Positions 36,632 to 44,864 of a stretch of DNA of 64,000 nucleotides are shown in pieces. Origin of the DNA: CAYSCZ01 sp964429655 (GTDB taxonomy: Bacteria; Bacteroidota; Bacteroidia; Cytophagales; Cyclobacteriaceae); the NCBI GenBank assembly GCA_964429655.1, contig CAYSCZ010000005.1, positions 30,512-94,511 of the forward strand. The letters run 5' to 3'. The first letter of the stretch is position 1. The number at the start of each line of letters is the position of its first letter. A program made the translations under genes and the position numbers. The notes under the pieces were generated by a model, which worked only from the letters and a program-made list of their open reading frames with translations, was not told where the DNA came from and did not search any database.

Positions 36632-38077
36632 TTATCCTACACTACCTTCAAGGGTGAGCGCTAATAATTTTTGTGCCTCAACTGCAAACTCCATTGGCAA
36701 TTGGTTAAGCACTTCTTTTGCATAACCACTTACAATTAAGGCAATAGCACTTTCTTCATCAAGTCCACGTTGGGTACAGTAAAATATTTGATCCTCCCCA
36801 ATTTTTGATGTGGTGGCTTCATGTTCTACCTGTCCGGATGTGTTTTCAACATCTATATAGGGAAATGTATGTGCACCACATTTATCACCCATCAATAGTG
36901 AATCACACTGTGAGAAATTCCTGGCATTTTCTGCCCGTTTCATCACCTTCACCTGGCCGCGGTAGCTGTTTTGTGATTTTCCTGCTGAAATACCTTTAGA
37001 AACAATCCTGGATTTAGTATTTTTCCCGATGTGTATCATTTTAGTTCCGGTATCTGCCTGTTGATAGTTATTTGTCACAGCAACAGAATAGAATTCTCCA
37101 GATGAATTATCACCTTTTAAAATACAGGATGGATATTTCCAGGTGACCGCCGATCCAGTCTCTACCTGAGTCCAAGATATCTTTGAATTGTTACCGGCAC
37201 AGATTCCTCTTTTGGTAACGAAATTATAAATACCGCCCTTACCCTCCTTGTTTCCCGGGTACCAATTCTGCACAGTGGAATATTTAACTTCTGCATTTTC
37301 TGCAGCATATATTTCAACAACGGCTGCATGAAGTTGGTTTTCATCCCTCATAGGAGCAGTACAGCCCTCTAGATAACTCACGTAAGCGTTATCCTCTGCT
37401 ACGATCAATGTTCTCTCGAATTGACCGGTGTTAGCTGCATTAATCCTAAAATAAGTAGACAACTCCATGGGGCATCTTACCCCTTTAGGTATGTAGCAAA
37501 AAGATCCATCAGAAAAAACGGCGCTGTTTAGGGCAGCGAAATAATTATCACTGGCTGGTACAACAGAACCCATGTATTTCTTTACTAACTCAGGGTGATT
37601 ATGCACTGCCTCACTAAAAGAACAAAATATAATACCTAATTCAGACAGTGTCTCTTTAAATGTTGTAGCAACAGAAACAGAGTCTATCACGGCATCGACT
37701 GCGACCCCCGTTAATCTTTTTTGTTCCTGTAAAGAGATACCAAGTTTTTCAAAAGTTTCTAATAACTCAGGATCTACCGCATCAAGACTGCTAAGCGCAG
37801 CTTTTTGTTTAGGCGCTGAGTAATATTTTATGGATTGATAATCAATTACAGGATATTTTACATTTGCCCACTCAGGCTCCTTCATTTTTATCCACTGTCT
37901 GAATGCTTTCAATCGCCATTCTAGCATCCATGTTGGCTCGTTTTTCTTTTCGGATATAAAATGTATTGTATCTTCAGTAAGTCCCAAAGGCGCTTCATCA
38001 ACTTCAAGATCTACAGACCATCCATGTTCATATTCCTTTGAAGTAAATTCCTCTAATATTTGATTGTCTTTACTCAT
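36632..38077 (-). CDS. sufB: Fe-S cluster assembly protein SufB
   Basis: 481 residues. It is nearly colinear with bacterial SufB: FCYIPKGVRCPMELSTYFRIN, YVSYLEGCTAPM, the beta-helix core and ENARNFSQCDSLLMGDKCGAHTFPYI, with the conserved Cys and DK-C region. It is the scaffold subunit on which [4Fe-4S] clusters form. It is the first gene of the seven-gene suf operon, 72 bp downstream of a TAGCTTTG -7 box on the minus strand. SufA and SufU are not present in this operon. Confidence 0.97.
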   Translation of the reverse strand: MSKDNQILEEFTSKEYEHGWSVDLEVDEAPLGLTEDTIHFISEKKNEPTWMLEWRLKAFRQWIKMKEPEWANVKYPVIDYQSIKYYSAPKQKAALSSLDAVDPELLETFEKLGISLQEQKRLTGVAVDAVIDSVSVATTFKETLSELGIIFCSFSEAVHNHPELVKKYMGSVVPASDNYFAALNSAVFSDGSFCYIPKGVRCPMELSTYFRINAANTGQFERTLIVAEDNAYVSYLEGCTAPMRDENQLHAAVVEIYAAENAEVKYSTVQNWYPGNKEGKGGIYNFVTKRGICAGNNSKISWTQVETGSAVTWKYPSCILKGDNSSGEFYSVAVTNNYQQADTGTKMIHIGKNTKSRIVSKGISAGKSQNSYRGQVKVMKRAENARNFSQCDSLLMGDKCGAHTFPYIDVENTSGQVEHEATTSKIGEDQIFYCTQRGLDEESAIALIVSGYAKEVLNQLPMEFAVEAQKLLALTLEGSVG

Positions 38078-38148
38078 AAAGTATGTTTTGAATTATTTAA
38101 ATTTTTAATTCAGGTATTTTAACTCACTTAATCTCTATAATGTTTAAC

Positions 38149-38156
38149 CAAAGCTA
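38149..38156 (-). promoter_or_regulatory. -7 box of the suf operon promoter
   Basis: On the minus strand TAGCTTTG matches the Bacteroidota -7 consensus TAnnTTTG exactly. It lies 72 bp before the sufB start. A -33 TTG is not obvious, so the call rests on the -7 box and its position. Confidence 0.4.
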
Positions 38157-38229
38157 AACTTATTTGTAATAATTCTAAATTAAATGTGTATTTTTTATTT
38201 AATTCATAGCAATAACAGCCTGAGGAATA

Positions 38230-38691
38230 CTAAAATTTTAGATGCCGGTTAAGACTTTCTTCCAGGGATATAAAAGTCTCTGTACGTTCAATGCCCTCTA
38301 CGTATTGTATTTTATCATGCAAAACATCTCTCAGATGACGGGTGTCTTTGCAGTGGATTTTCAAGAAAATATTATAATCACCGGTTGTGTAATGAACTTT
38401 CACCACTTCTGGAATTGATCTTAATTTTTTTACAACGTCATCATACAATGAGCTTTTTTCCAGGTAAATACCTAAAAAGCAAGTAACATCATAACCCAGT
38501 TTTGTATAATCCATTTTTAAAGTTGTACCCGTAACCACCCCCATCTCCTCAAGTTTTTTCATTCTAACGTGGACAGTACCTCCTGATACATAGACTTTTT
38601 TAGCTACTTCTGTATAAGGAATCTTAGCATCCTCCATTAGGATGTTAAGTATCTTTAAATCTACATTATCAATTTCATAATTTTTACTCAT
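38230..38691 (-). CDS. Lrp/AsnC family transcriptional regulator
   Basis: 153 residues. N-terminal winged helix-turn-helix (LKILNILMEDAKIPYTEVAKKVYVSGGTVHVRMKKLEEMGVVTGT) and C-terminal RAM/AsnC ligand-binding domain (VTCFLGIYLE ... VVKVHYTTGDYNIFLKIHCKDTRHL). It probably senses an amino acid or 2-oxo acid. The gene runs in the same direction as suf, 152 bp upstream of sufB, and has its own promoter, so a regulatory link to suf is possible but unproven. Confidence 0.93.
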   Translation of the reverse strand: MSKNYEIDNVDLKILNILMEDAKIPYTEVAKKVYVSGGTVHVRMKKLEEMGVVTGTTLKMDYTKLGYDVTCFLGIYLEKSSLYDDVVKKLRSIPEVVKVHYTTGDYNIFLKIHCKDTRHLRDVLHDKIQYVEGIERTETFISLEESLNRHLKF

Positions 38692-38732
38692 TACAAGAGG
38701 GGTTTATTTTGAAATATTTAACCTAGCATTGG

Positions 38733-38763
38733 TAAAATTATACAGTCTCTATTTTTTCAACAA
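38733..38763 (-). promoter_or_regulatory. Promoter of the Lrp-family gene
   Basis: On the minus strand a TTG (38761-38763) is followed after 20 bp by TAATTTTA (38733-38740), a 7-of-8 match to TAnnTTTG. It lies about 42 bp before the ATG of the regulator. Confidence 0.4.
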
Positions 38764-38800
38764 ATTTATTGATAAAATTTTAATAAAAATAAAAGAATAT

Positions 38801-38808
38801 TACTTTTG
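38801..38808 (+). promoter_or_regulatory. -7 box of the tRNA-like gene
   Basis: TACTTTTG matches TAnnTTTG exactly and ends 24 bp before the first base of the predicted acceptor stem. A TTG at 38769-38771 is slightly too far upstream for an ideal -33 element. Confidence 0.5.
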
Positions 38809-38832
38809 GATTATAATTAGTTCTATTCATAA

Positions 38833-38972
38833 TGTAGGATGATGAAATTGGCAGACATACCCTCCTGTCTCGGGGGCGAGGATCATGGGACAAACATTAT
38901 TTCTGATTTGGATCCTTCTGGATCAGAAATAGTGCTAACTACCTCGTGGAGGTTCGAATCCTTCTCCTACAG
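38833..38972 (+). tRNA. Class II tRNA-like gene, GTC anticodon, giant variable arm
   Basis: A complete cloverleaf can be drawn. The acceptor is 7 bp (TGTAGGA at 38833-38839 with TCCTACA at 38965-38971) with discriminator G at 38972. The D-arm is ATG / CAT with D-loop AAATTGGCAGA. The anticodon stem is CCCTC / GGGGG with loop CTGTCTC, putting anticodon GTC at 38867-38869. The T-arm is GGAGG / CCTTC with loop TTCGAAT. The region between anticodon and T stems is 71 nt. It has a 5-bp outer stem (CGAGG / CCTCG) and a 13-bp inner hairpin (38895-38907 with 38922-38934). CCA is not encoded. The D-arm is Leu-like, the anticodon is Asp, and G73 plus the long variable arm fit Ser, so the amino acid is unclear. 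A -7 box precedes it and a terminator follows. Confidence 0.75.
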
Positions 38973-39005
38973 CGATCATTTTTGGGTTAATGTTGTTTAT
39001 TGATA

Positions 39006-39040
39006 ATGGCCTCTATGATGTAGAGGTCATTTTTAATTTT
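39006..39040 (+). terminator. Terminator of the tRNA-like gene
   Basis: A 10-bp stem (ATGGCCTCTA at 39006-39015 with TAGAGGTCAT at 39021-39030, one G-T pair) with a 5-base loop is followed by TTTTAATTTT. It lies 34 bp after the tRNA-like 3' end and makes that gene a separate transcription unit. Confidence 0.8.
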
Positions 39041-39117
39041 AAACAATCTCCAAAAAAAGGCACACCAATTGTATATTCGTTATAATTTTTTAAATTTTAA
39101 TTAGTAACGTCTAATAC

Positions 39118-40803
39118 ATGAATAAATATCTTTGGTTTTCCAGTTATCCTGAGTTTACACCACATGAAATTGATCCTGATATATATAAATCACTACCTGA
39201 TTTATTTAATCAATCATTTACCAAATTTTCAGATAAAATTGCATTTGAAAATTTCGGTAAAAAAGTAACTTATTCAGATTTATCTGCCTATTCTGCAAGT
39301 TTTGCGGCCTATCTTCAAGATAAAGGGTTGAAAAAAGGTGATAAGATTGCTATACAATTGCCAAATCTGCTTCAATATGCCGTTGCTCTATTCGGATCAT
39401 TAAGGGCAGGACTGGTGGTAGTTAACACCAATCCCTTATATACCTCCAGGGAGATGGAGCATCAGTTTAGAGATTCTGATGCCAAAGCAATTATCATATT
39501 AGCAAATTTTGCATCCACACTGGAGAAAATAATTGATGCAACTAAAATCGAATTGGTAATTATTACTGAAATTGGTGATATGCTTGGTCCTATTAAGGGT
39601 ACAATCACAAACTATGTAGTCAAGCATATCAAAAAGATGGTACCGAGTTATAATCTTCCCAAAGCAATCCCCTTCAAAGAAACGTTAAAAGTATCATCCA
39701 GAAACTTTAAAGAGGAAGAAATAAACGGTGACGATTTAGCATTTCTTCAATACACCGGTGGTACTACAGGAATATCAAAAGGAGCCATGTTAACCCATAG
39801 AAATATGGTTGCAAACTTAGAACAAGTTTGTTGCTGGATGCAATCAAGTGACATGAAAGAAGGTGAGGAAATAATGATTACTGCATTACCACTATATCAT
39901 GTCTTTGCACTTACCTGTAATGCATTGGTTATATCGAAGCTTGGAGGGAATAATCTTCTAATAACAAATCCAAGGGATATGAAAGGATTTATAAAAGAGC
40001 TTTCCAAACATAAATTTACGGTGATGACCGGTGTAAACACTTTGTTTAATGGTTTACTGAACCAGGAGAAATTTAAAACACTGGATTTTTCGCATTTAAA
40101 ATTTTCCTTTGGTGGAGGCATGGCTGTTCAAAGGCCTGTAGCAGAAAAATGGCTGGAAGTTACTAATTCACCATTAGCTGAAGGCTATGGTCTCACAGAA
40201 ACTGCACCTGTTTTAACCGCAAATCCCCTTGGTAAGGGACAGGTTAGAATCGGAACGATTGGTTTGCCCCTGCCGAGCACAATAATAAAAATATTAAATG
40301 ATGATGGGAAAGAAGTACCAATAGGAGCGCCTGGTGAAATATGCGCAAAGGGTCCTCAGATTATGAAAGGCTATTGGAAAAATGATGAGGAGACCGAAAA
40401 AGTATTTATTAATGGTTGGTTTAAAACTGGTGATATAGGTATAATGAATCAAGAGGGCTTCATAAAGATTGTTGACAGAAAAAAGGAGATGATCCTGGTA
40501 TCAGGTTTTAATGTTTACCCTAACGAAGTAGAAGAAACCATCGCATCGATGGATAAAGTTTTGGAAGTTGGAGCAATAGGTGTACCTGACAAAAAATCAA
40601 CAGAAGCTGTTAAAGTTTTCATTGTTAAAAGGGACCAATCATTAACCAAGAAGCAAATAACTGAATTTTGTAAAGATGGATTAACAGCATATAAATGTCC
40701 TAAATACATCGAATTTGTAGATGAATTACCTAAATCAAATGTGGGTAAGATATTAAGAAGAGTCCTCAAAGAGGAGGACTCAAAGAAAAACACTTATTTG
40801 TAA
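39118..40803 (+). CDS. Long-chain acyl-CoA ligase (AMP-binding)
   Basis: 561 residues. The AMP-binding P-loop is LQYTGGTTGISKGAMLTH, with the adenylate motif LAEGYGLTETAPV, the GDIG/A8-hinge segment GWFKTGDIGIMN...IVDRKKEMIL and a C-terminal catalytic Lys in LPKSNVGKILRR. Order and length match bacterial FadD-type fatty acyl-CoA synthetases. It activates fatty acids for beta-oxidation or lipid synthesis. It is monocistronic and ends 8 bp before the convergent DUF3298 gene. Confidence 0.93.
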   Translation: MNKYLWFSSYPEFTPHEIDPDIYKSLPDLFNQSFTKFSDKIAFENFGKKVTYSDLSAYSASFAAYLQDKGLKKGDKIAIQLPNLLQYAVALFGSLRAGLVVVNTNPLYTSREMEHQFRDSDAKAIIILANFASTLEKIIDATKIELVIITEIGDMLGPIKGTITNYVVKHIKKMVPSYNLPKAIPFKETLKVSSRNFKEEEINGDDLAFLQYTGGTTGISKGAMLTHRNMVANLEQVCCWMQSSDMKEGEEIMITALPLYHVFALTCNALVISKLGGNNLLITNPRDMKGFIKELSKHKFTVMTGVNTLFNGLLNQEKFKTLDFSHLKFSFGGGMAVQRPVAEKWLEVTNSPLAEGYGLTETAPVLTANPLGKGQVRIGTIGLPLPSTIIKILNDDGKEVPIGAPGEICAKGPQIMKGYWKNDEETEKVFINGWFKTGDIGIMNQEGFIKIVDRKKEMILVSGFNVYPNEVEETIASMDKVLEVGAIGVPDKKSTEAVKVFIVKRDQSLTKKQITEFCKDGLTAYKCPKYIEFVDELPKSNVGKILRRVLKEEDSKKNTYL

Positions 40804-40811
40804 AAACCTTA

Positions 40812-41630
40812 CTAGTTTACTTTTAGGATATTGCCTTTTAATTCATAATAGTGAACCAGTATTCTGGTAGGACCTTCAGAATACGGGGCAATTTCATAGG
40901 TATTATAATAAAAGATAATTCCGTTTTCAGTGTAACCAAAATTATTGCTTAGTGCAAAAGCATTGTCCTCAAAACTAAATCCTGCTTTTGCATAGTCTAC
41001 ATCTTCAGGTATTTTCTTTAAATCCCTGAATTTCTTTTCTGCAATGCTTGCGACAGTTTCAAGGTCAGTAAGTGCCTCGTCTATTGTAACTTCTGATCCA
41101 TCCTCTAAATCAATATTTTGATAATCAATCCGATTATTTGGATGGGCACCGCCCTTGTACATGTTAGTGCTATACGATACTGAAAGTATTTTATCGGTTT
41201 GATGAGTTACCGCAGCATCTACAGACATTTCCCATCGATCCTGAGAGTTAGGGAACTCCTTTTTAAATTCTTCATATTCAGAAAGCAAACCCTCTATCAC
41301 ATCAGTAATTTCAGTTTCTGAGGTTTCATCACTCAGATAATCAATGATTCTTTGTCGAACCTTTGAGTTAATCTCTTTTCCCATTTTACTACCTAAATTA
41401 AAGACAGGGTAGGTAACTTCCACAGATATGCATCCGCCTGTGGTTGAAGAACAGTTGCCTTCTTTTTCTGTGATACTTTTCATTTCGTAGCTCAACCCTT
41501 CATAAGACTCACCTGAAGTATTATCATCTAAACGCTCCGCAGACTCTTTATTTTCTTTTTTTGATGTATCGCAACCAGCAATATATATCAAAAAAGTGGC
41601 TATAAATACAATGTTAAATAGTCTATACAT
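40812..41630 (-). CDS. DUF3298/DUF4163 (RsiV-like) lipoprotein
   Basis: 272 residues. Signal peptide with lipobox YIAGC (C20). It has an N-terminal DUF4163-like part (SVEVTYPVFNLGSKMGKEINSKVRQRI) and a C-terminal DUF3298 part (YSTNMYKGGAHPNNRIDYQNIDLEDGSEVTIDEAL ... NNFGYTENGIIFYYNTYEIAPYSEGPTRILVHYYEL). The pair resembles the extracytoplasmic portion of RsiV/PdaC-like proteins. A lysozyme- or peptidoglycan-binding role is possible, but no sigma factor or deacetylase is attached. Confidence 0.85.
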   Translation of the reverse strand: MYRLFNIVFIATFLIYIAGCDTSKKENKESAERLDDNTSGESYEGLSYEMKSITEKEGNCSSTTGGCISVEVTYPVFNLGSKMGKEINSKVRQRIIDYLSDETSETEITDVIEGLLSEYEEFKKEFPNSQDRWEMSVDAAVTHQTDKILSVSYSTNMYKGGAHPNNRIDYQNIDLEDGSEVTIDEALTDLETVASIAEKKFRDLKKIPEDVDYAKAGFSFEDNAFALSNNFGYTENGIIFYYNTYEIAPYSEGPTRILVHYYELKGNILKVN

Positions 41631-41726
41631 CTTAATATTTATTTGATTTATTATTAATGATTTTTAGCTAAAATATAAAATAGTTAATTATAAATATTAT
41701 TTTTTTTATTGAAATATTCATCTCTC

Positions 41727-42728
41727 ATGAAATTTGCCACCCTTGGTATATTACTGTTCACTTCATTTTTTCTTTTCGCTCAAGAAGACAAACAGGAAAG
41801 ATATGTTTCTTATGAGCGTGTTGGAGGTAGCATTGTTGGTGGCGCCTCATACTTATTTGATGAAGAACCAATTGATACATCCTATTGGAAACTGGGTGGT
41901 GTTAGTAACTTTTCTTTTTCTCAGGTTTCATTAATTAACTGGGCTGCAGGTGGTGATAATTCAATTTCAATTAATACTTATCAAAGATTATTTGCCAATT
42001 ATGAAAAAAAGAGATTTACCTGGGAGAACTCATTAAACATAGGTTATGGAATTCTAAAGCAAAACGAAAGAGATTTCGATAAATCGGATGACAAACTAAA
42101 TTTTGTCTCAAAAGTTGGCTACAAACTAAAAAGAAACAAAAAAAAGCTTTTATTATCATTCCTGTTTGACTTTAAATCTCAATTCAATCAAGGATTCGCA
42201 AATAACGTTGATAGTGTAATTTCAAAATTTATGGCTCCAGGTTATATCATATCAAGTGTTGGGTTGGATTATAAACCAGAACCTTATTTGTCAATTAATT
42301 ATATACCATTCTCCGGTAAGTTCACCTTCGTTTTGGATGATGCATTATCTGATCTGGGCGCTTATGGCGTAACCCCCGGGAAAAATATCAGAACTGAATT
42401 GGGTTCTTTTTTACGACTGAATTTCAAAAAGCAAATAATATCAAATGTTGATATGGAATCAAAACTTGAATTATTTGCCAACTACCTCAAAGATTTTGGT
42501 AATATAGATGTCAACTGGGAAAATGTTGTTGTAATGAAAATCAACAAATATTTATCTGCTAACCTGATTAATCAACTCATTTACGATGACGATATTTTAA
42601 TAGAAGTAGATGAAAATAATGATGGAGAAATTGAAGCTCCAGGCCCTAGGCTTCAATATAAAAATATATTTGGTTTAGGCTTAAATTTTACCTTCGGCGA
42701 CAAAAGGAAAAAAAGAAAGAAAAAGTAA
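41727..42728 (+). CDS. DUF3078 domain-containing outer-membrane-like protein
   Basis: 333 residues from the ATG at 41727; a TTG six codons upstream is an alternative. Signal peptide MKFATLGILLFTSFFLFA|QE. The mature protein is beta-rich with the DUF3078 pattern: WKLGGVSNFSFSQVSLINWAAGGDNSI near the N-terminus, a block of alternating aromatic strands, and a basic C-terminus (KRKKRKKK). DUF3078 proteins are Bacteroidota-specific and thought to form outer-membrane beta-barrels; function unknown. Confidence 0.87.
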   Translation: MKFATLGILLFTSFFLFAQEDKQERYVSYERVGGSIVGGASYLFDEEPIDTSYWKLGGVSNFSFSQVSLINWAAGGDNSISINTYQRLFANYEKKRFTWENSLNIGYGILKQNERDFDKSDDKLNFVSKVGYKLKRNKKKLLLSFLFDFKSQFNQGFANNVDSVISKFMAPGYIISSVGLDYKPEPYLSINYIPFSGKFTFVLDDALSDLGAYGVTPGKNIRTELGSFLRLNFKKQIISNVDMESKLELFANYLKDFGNIDVNWENVVVMKINKYLSANLINQLIYDDDILIEVDENNDGEIEAPGPRLQYKNIFGLGLNFTFGDKRKKRKKK

Positions 42729-42815
42729 GGCGCATAATCAATAATCTGTTTCACTCATATCAATCAAACCGACCAAAGATTCTTTCTTAATCATAATTTA
42801 AAACATTTGCATAAA

Positions 42816-42827
42816 TGATTATAATCA
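42816..42827 (+). promoter_or_regulatory. TGAT-N4-ATCA (FNR/Crp-like) operator
   Basis: A palindrome TGATTATAATCA lies 72 bp before the start of the first universal stress gene. It matches the FNR-type half-sites TGAT/ATCA at 4-bp spacing. Two more sites of this kind occur in the same island. Confidence 0.5.
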
Positions 42828-42899
42828 TACTGTTTTTTGATTGCCATCATCAGTAAAAAATCGTACTACATATAACTTGTACTGTAAAAAGATATAGCC

Positions 42900-43784
42900 A
42901 TGAAAGAGATTTTAGTACCCACAGATTTTTCAGAACAAGCTGAAGGAGCTTTGAGATTTGCGCAACAGGCTGCACAATCTTTAGGTGCGGAAATATGTTT
43001 ATTTCACACGATCAATATGCCACATCTTTTTTCAAGTTTTTATTTAGACAATACAACAGCTGCCCAAATCACAAAACAAGCCAGGGAATCGACACTGGAA
43101 GAAATGGAATTACTAAAAAAGAAGTATTCCTACGGAGCCATCAATATCAAGACAAAGGTTTTTATTGGTAGTGTCATTGAGGGCATAGAGGACTATCTTG
43201 CTGAAAATGAACCTGAAATGATCGTGATGGGCACAAATGGAGCCTCAGGAATCAGAGAAATGTTCATTGGTTCAAACTGTGAGAAAGTCGTACGAATCGC
43301 CAACTGTCCTGTTTTTTCACTCCCAAATCACCAAAGCTTCAAAGGAATAAGAGACATAGTGATACCAACTGATATGGTTGACATCAGTGAGCACTATTTT
43401 GAAGAATTACTGAAAATCCACAATATGTTTAATGCTACGTTGCATTTTGTCTGGATTAATACACCCCATGTTATTGAGAATGAAGAGATTGCTAAAGCAA
43501 GGCTTCAGTCATATGTAGATCATATTGGTATCACCGACTATACCATAAGCATAAGAAGGGACATAATGGCTGATGCGGGTATCTTGCGATTTACTGATGA
43601 AATAGGAGCAGATCTAATTGCAATGGCAACACATGGAAATCGCGGTATCGCACATCTGTTTTCCGGCAGTTTAGCTGAAGATATTGTCAATCATTCACTC
43701 ATTCCTGTATGGACATATAACTTGCACAGTAAGGAGCATCAGATGGTAAAGGAATATTATTACGATCAGAATGGAATAATTTGA
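42900..43784 (+). CDS. Universal stress protein, two UspA domains
   Basis: 294 residues. Tandem UspA domains (about 1-143 and 150-285). The first starts KEILVPTDFSEQAEGALRFA and ends with the ATP-binding type motif MGTNGASGIREMFIGSNCEKVVRIANCPVFSLP, fitting G-x2-G-x9-G(S/T). The second domain has a weaker ATHGNRGIAHLFSGSLAEDIVNHSLIPVW. It is a cytoplasmic nucleotide-binding stress protein. It heads a same-strand group with the small gene at 43803 and the next Usp gene, downstream of an FNR-like palindrome. Confidence 0.93.
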   Translation: MKEILVPTDFSEQAEGALRFAQQAAQSLGAEICLFHTINMPHLFSSFYLDNTTAAQITKQARESTLEEMELLKKKYSYGAINIKTKVFIGSVIEGIEDYLAENEPEMIVMGTNGASGIREMFIGSNCEKVVRIANCPVFSLPNHQSFKGIRDIVIPTDMVDISEHYFEELLKIHNMFNATLHFVWINTPHVIENEEIAKARLQSYVDHIGITDYTISIRRDIMADAGILRFTDEIGADLIAMATHGNRGIAHLFSGSLAEDIVNHSLIPVWTYNLHSKEHQMVKEYYYDQNGII

Positions 43785-43802
43785 AACAAAACTTAAAAGC
43801 AG

Positions 43803-44024
43803 ATGAGACGGGTAGATCCTTCACCTCCGCTGAAGATAAGAAGGCGGTCTGACAATAAGGAATTTTTAATTGGATCTAAAGAATATTTTTTCATACAAAA
43901 CCTATTAAAATTTTATAAGGAAAATATCTCACTGTTGCCGGATTATGAGTGTGTGAATGCAAAGCCTAAAAACAATAGCAACTCATCCGTGATAATAAAA
44001 GTAAATGAAATTATATTTACTTAG
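43803..44024 (+). CDS. Small basic protein between two stress genes
   Basis: 73 residues, strongly basic N-terminus (MRRVDPSPPLKIRRRSDNKEFLIG) and no recognised domain or membrane helix. The spacing (18 bp after one Usp stop, 12 bp before the next Usp start) and direction support it as a real member of the operon. Function unknown; coding status is inferred mainly from context. Confidence 0.55.
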   Translation: MRRVDPSPPLKIRRRSDNKEFLIGSKEYFFIQNLLKFYKENISLLPDYECVNAKPKNNSNSSVIIKVNEIIFT

Positions 44025-44036
44025 AGATTAAACAAT

Positions 44037-44858
44037 ATGAAAGTTATAAAAAAGATCCTGGCACCGACGGATTTTTCTAAGGTGGGGAATAATTCTGTGG
44101 AATTTGCTGCTTTCATGGCTGATAAGCTTGATGCACAGCTAATTATTCCATTCATCCAAGATGAAAAACAGTTGGCGCTGGGAAATGCAGAAATAAATTT
44201 CGAATGGATAAAAAACAATTTTGAATCCCTGGATAACAACATCCTTATATCTTATAGTAGTCTTAAGAAGAATTTTGAAAGCTTAAAAGGAGACCTTGTA
44301 GATCAAATCAAAAAAATTATTAACGAAAGAGACATCGATATAGTCATAGTAGGAACAAAAAGCAGCTTAGGAAATTATGAAATGCAGTTTGGGAGCGTTA
44401 CCGCTCATTTAATCGATAGTATTCAATGTCCATTGATAGCCATCCCGGAAGGTTATATCAGTAAAACACTCAACCATATATCCATAGCTACAGATTTTAA
44501 CATTAAGCTGGAATCAGAAGAGCTATTCACATTGAAGCAAATCGTAAGGTCATGGTTTTCTAAAATTTCATTAGTACATGTTATACAGCATGAACATAAA
44601 AAGTCCAACAGAATGGTAAAAAATCAAATAGATAAGTTTTTTGAGGGAAACATTCACGATTTAAAGGAGATTCTGGGAGATGACTTAGAAGCTACGCTTG
44701 ACAATTTTGCAGATGATGAAATTGTGGATTTACTTGTACTTTTCCGAAGGACTTCAATCGGAAGGGAAAGGTTTTTCGATCCCAGGCTTACTAAAAAAAT
44801 GATATTTAAGGCCAGGTATCCGTTGATGATGCTACCAATTTCTAATGAAAAATATTAG
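44037..44858 (+). CDS. Universal stress protein, UspA-like, divergent
   Basis: 273 residues. The first UspA domain has the usual start KKILAPTDFSKVGNNSVEFAAFMADK and the ending VGTKSSLGNYEMQFGSVTAHLIDSIQCPLIAIP. The second half is more divergent (LVLFRRTSIGRERFFDPRLTKKMIFKARYPLMMLP) and lacks a clear ATP-binding glycine motif. It ends about 6 bp before the left end of the MITE-like element. Confidence 0.9.
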   Translation: MKVIKKILAPTDFSKVGNNSVEFAAFMADKLDAQLIIPFIQDEKQLALGNAEINFEWIKNNFESLDNNILISYSSLKKNFESLKGDLVDQIKKIINERDIDIVIVGTKSSLGNYEMQFGSVTAHLIDSIQCPLIAIPEGYISKTLNHISIATDFNIKLESEELFTLKQIVRSWFSKISLVHVIQHEHKKSNRMVKNQIDKFFEGNIHDLKEILGDDLEATLDNFADDEIVDLLVLFRRTSIGRERFFDPRLTKKMIFKARYPLMMLPISNEKY

Positions 44859-44864
44859 AAAACC

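Noticed and set aside
38833..38972. Calling this an ordinary tRNA-Leu because of its D-arm and long variable region
   Set aside because: The anticodon loop reads CTGTCTC with GTC at positions 34-36, and the discriminator is G, whereas tRNA-Leu needs A73 and a Leu anticodon. No alternative stem register places a Leu anticodon correctly after T33.
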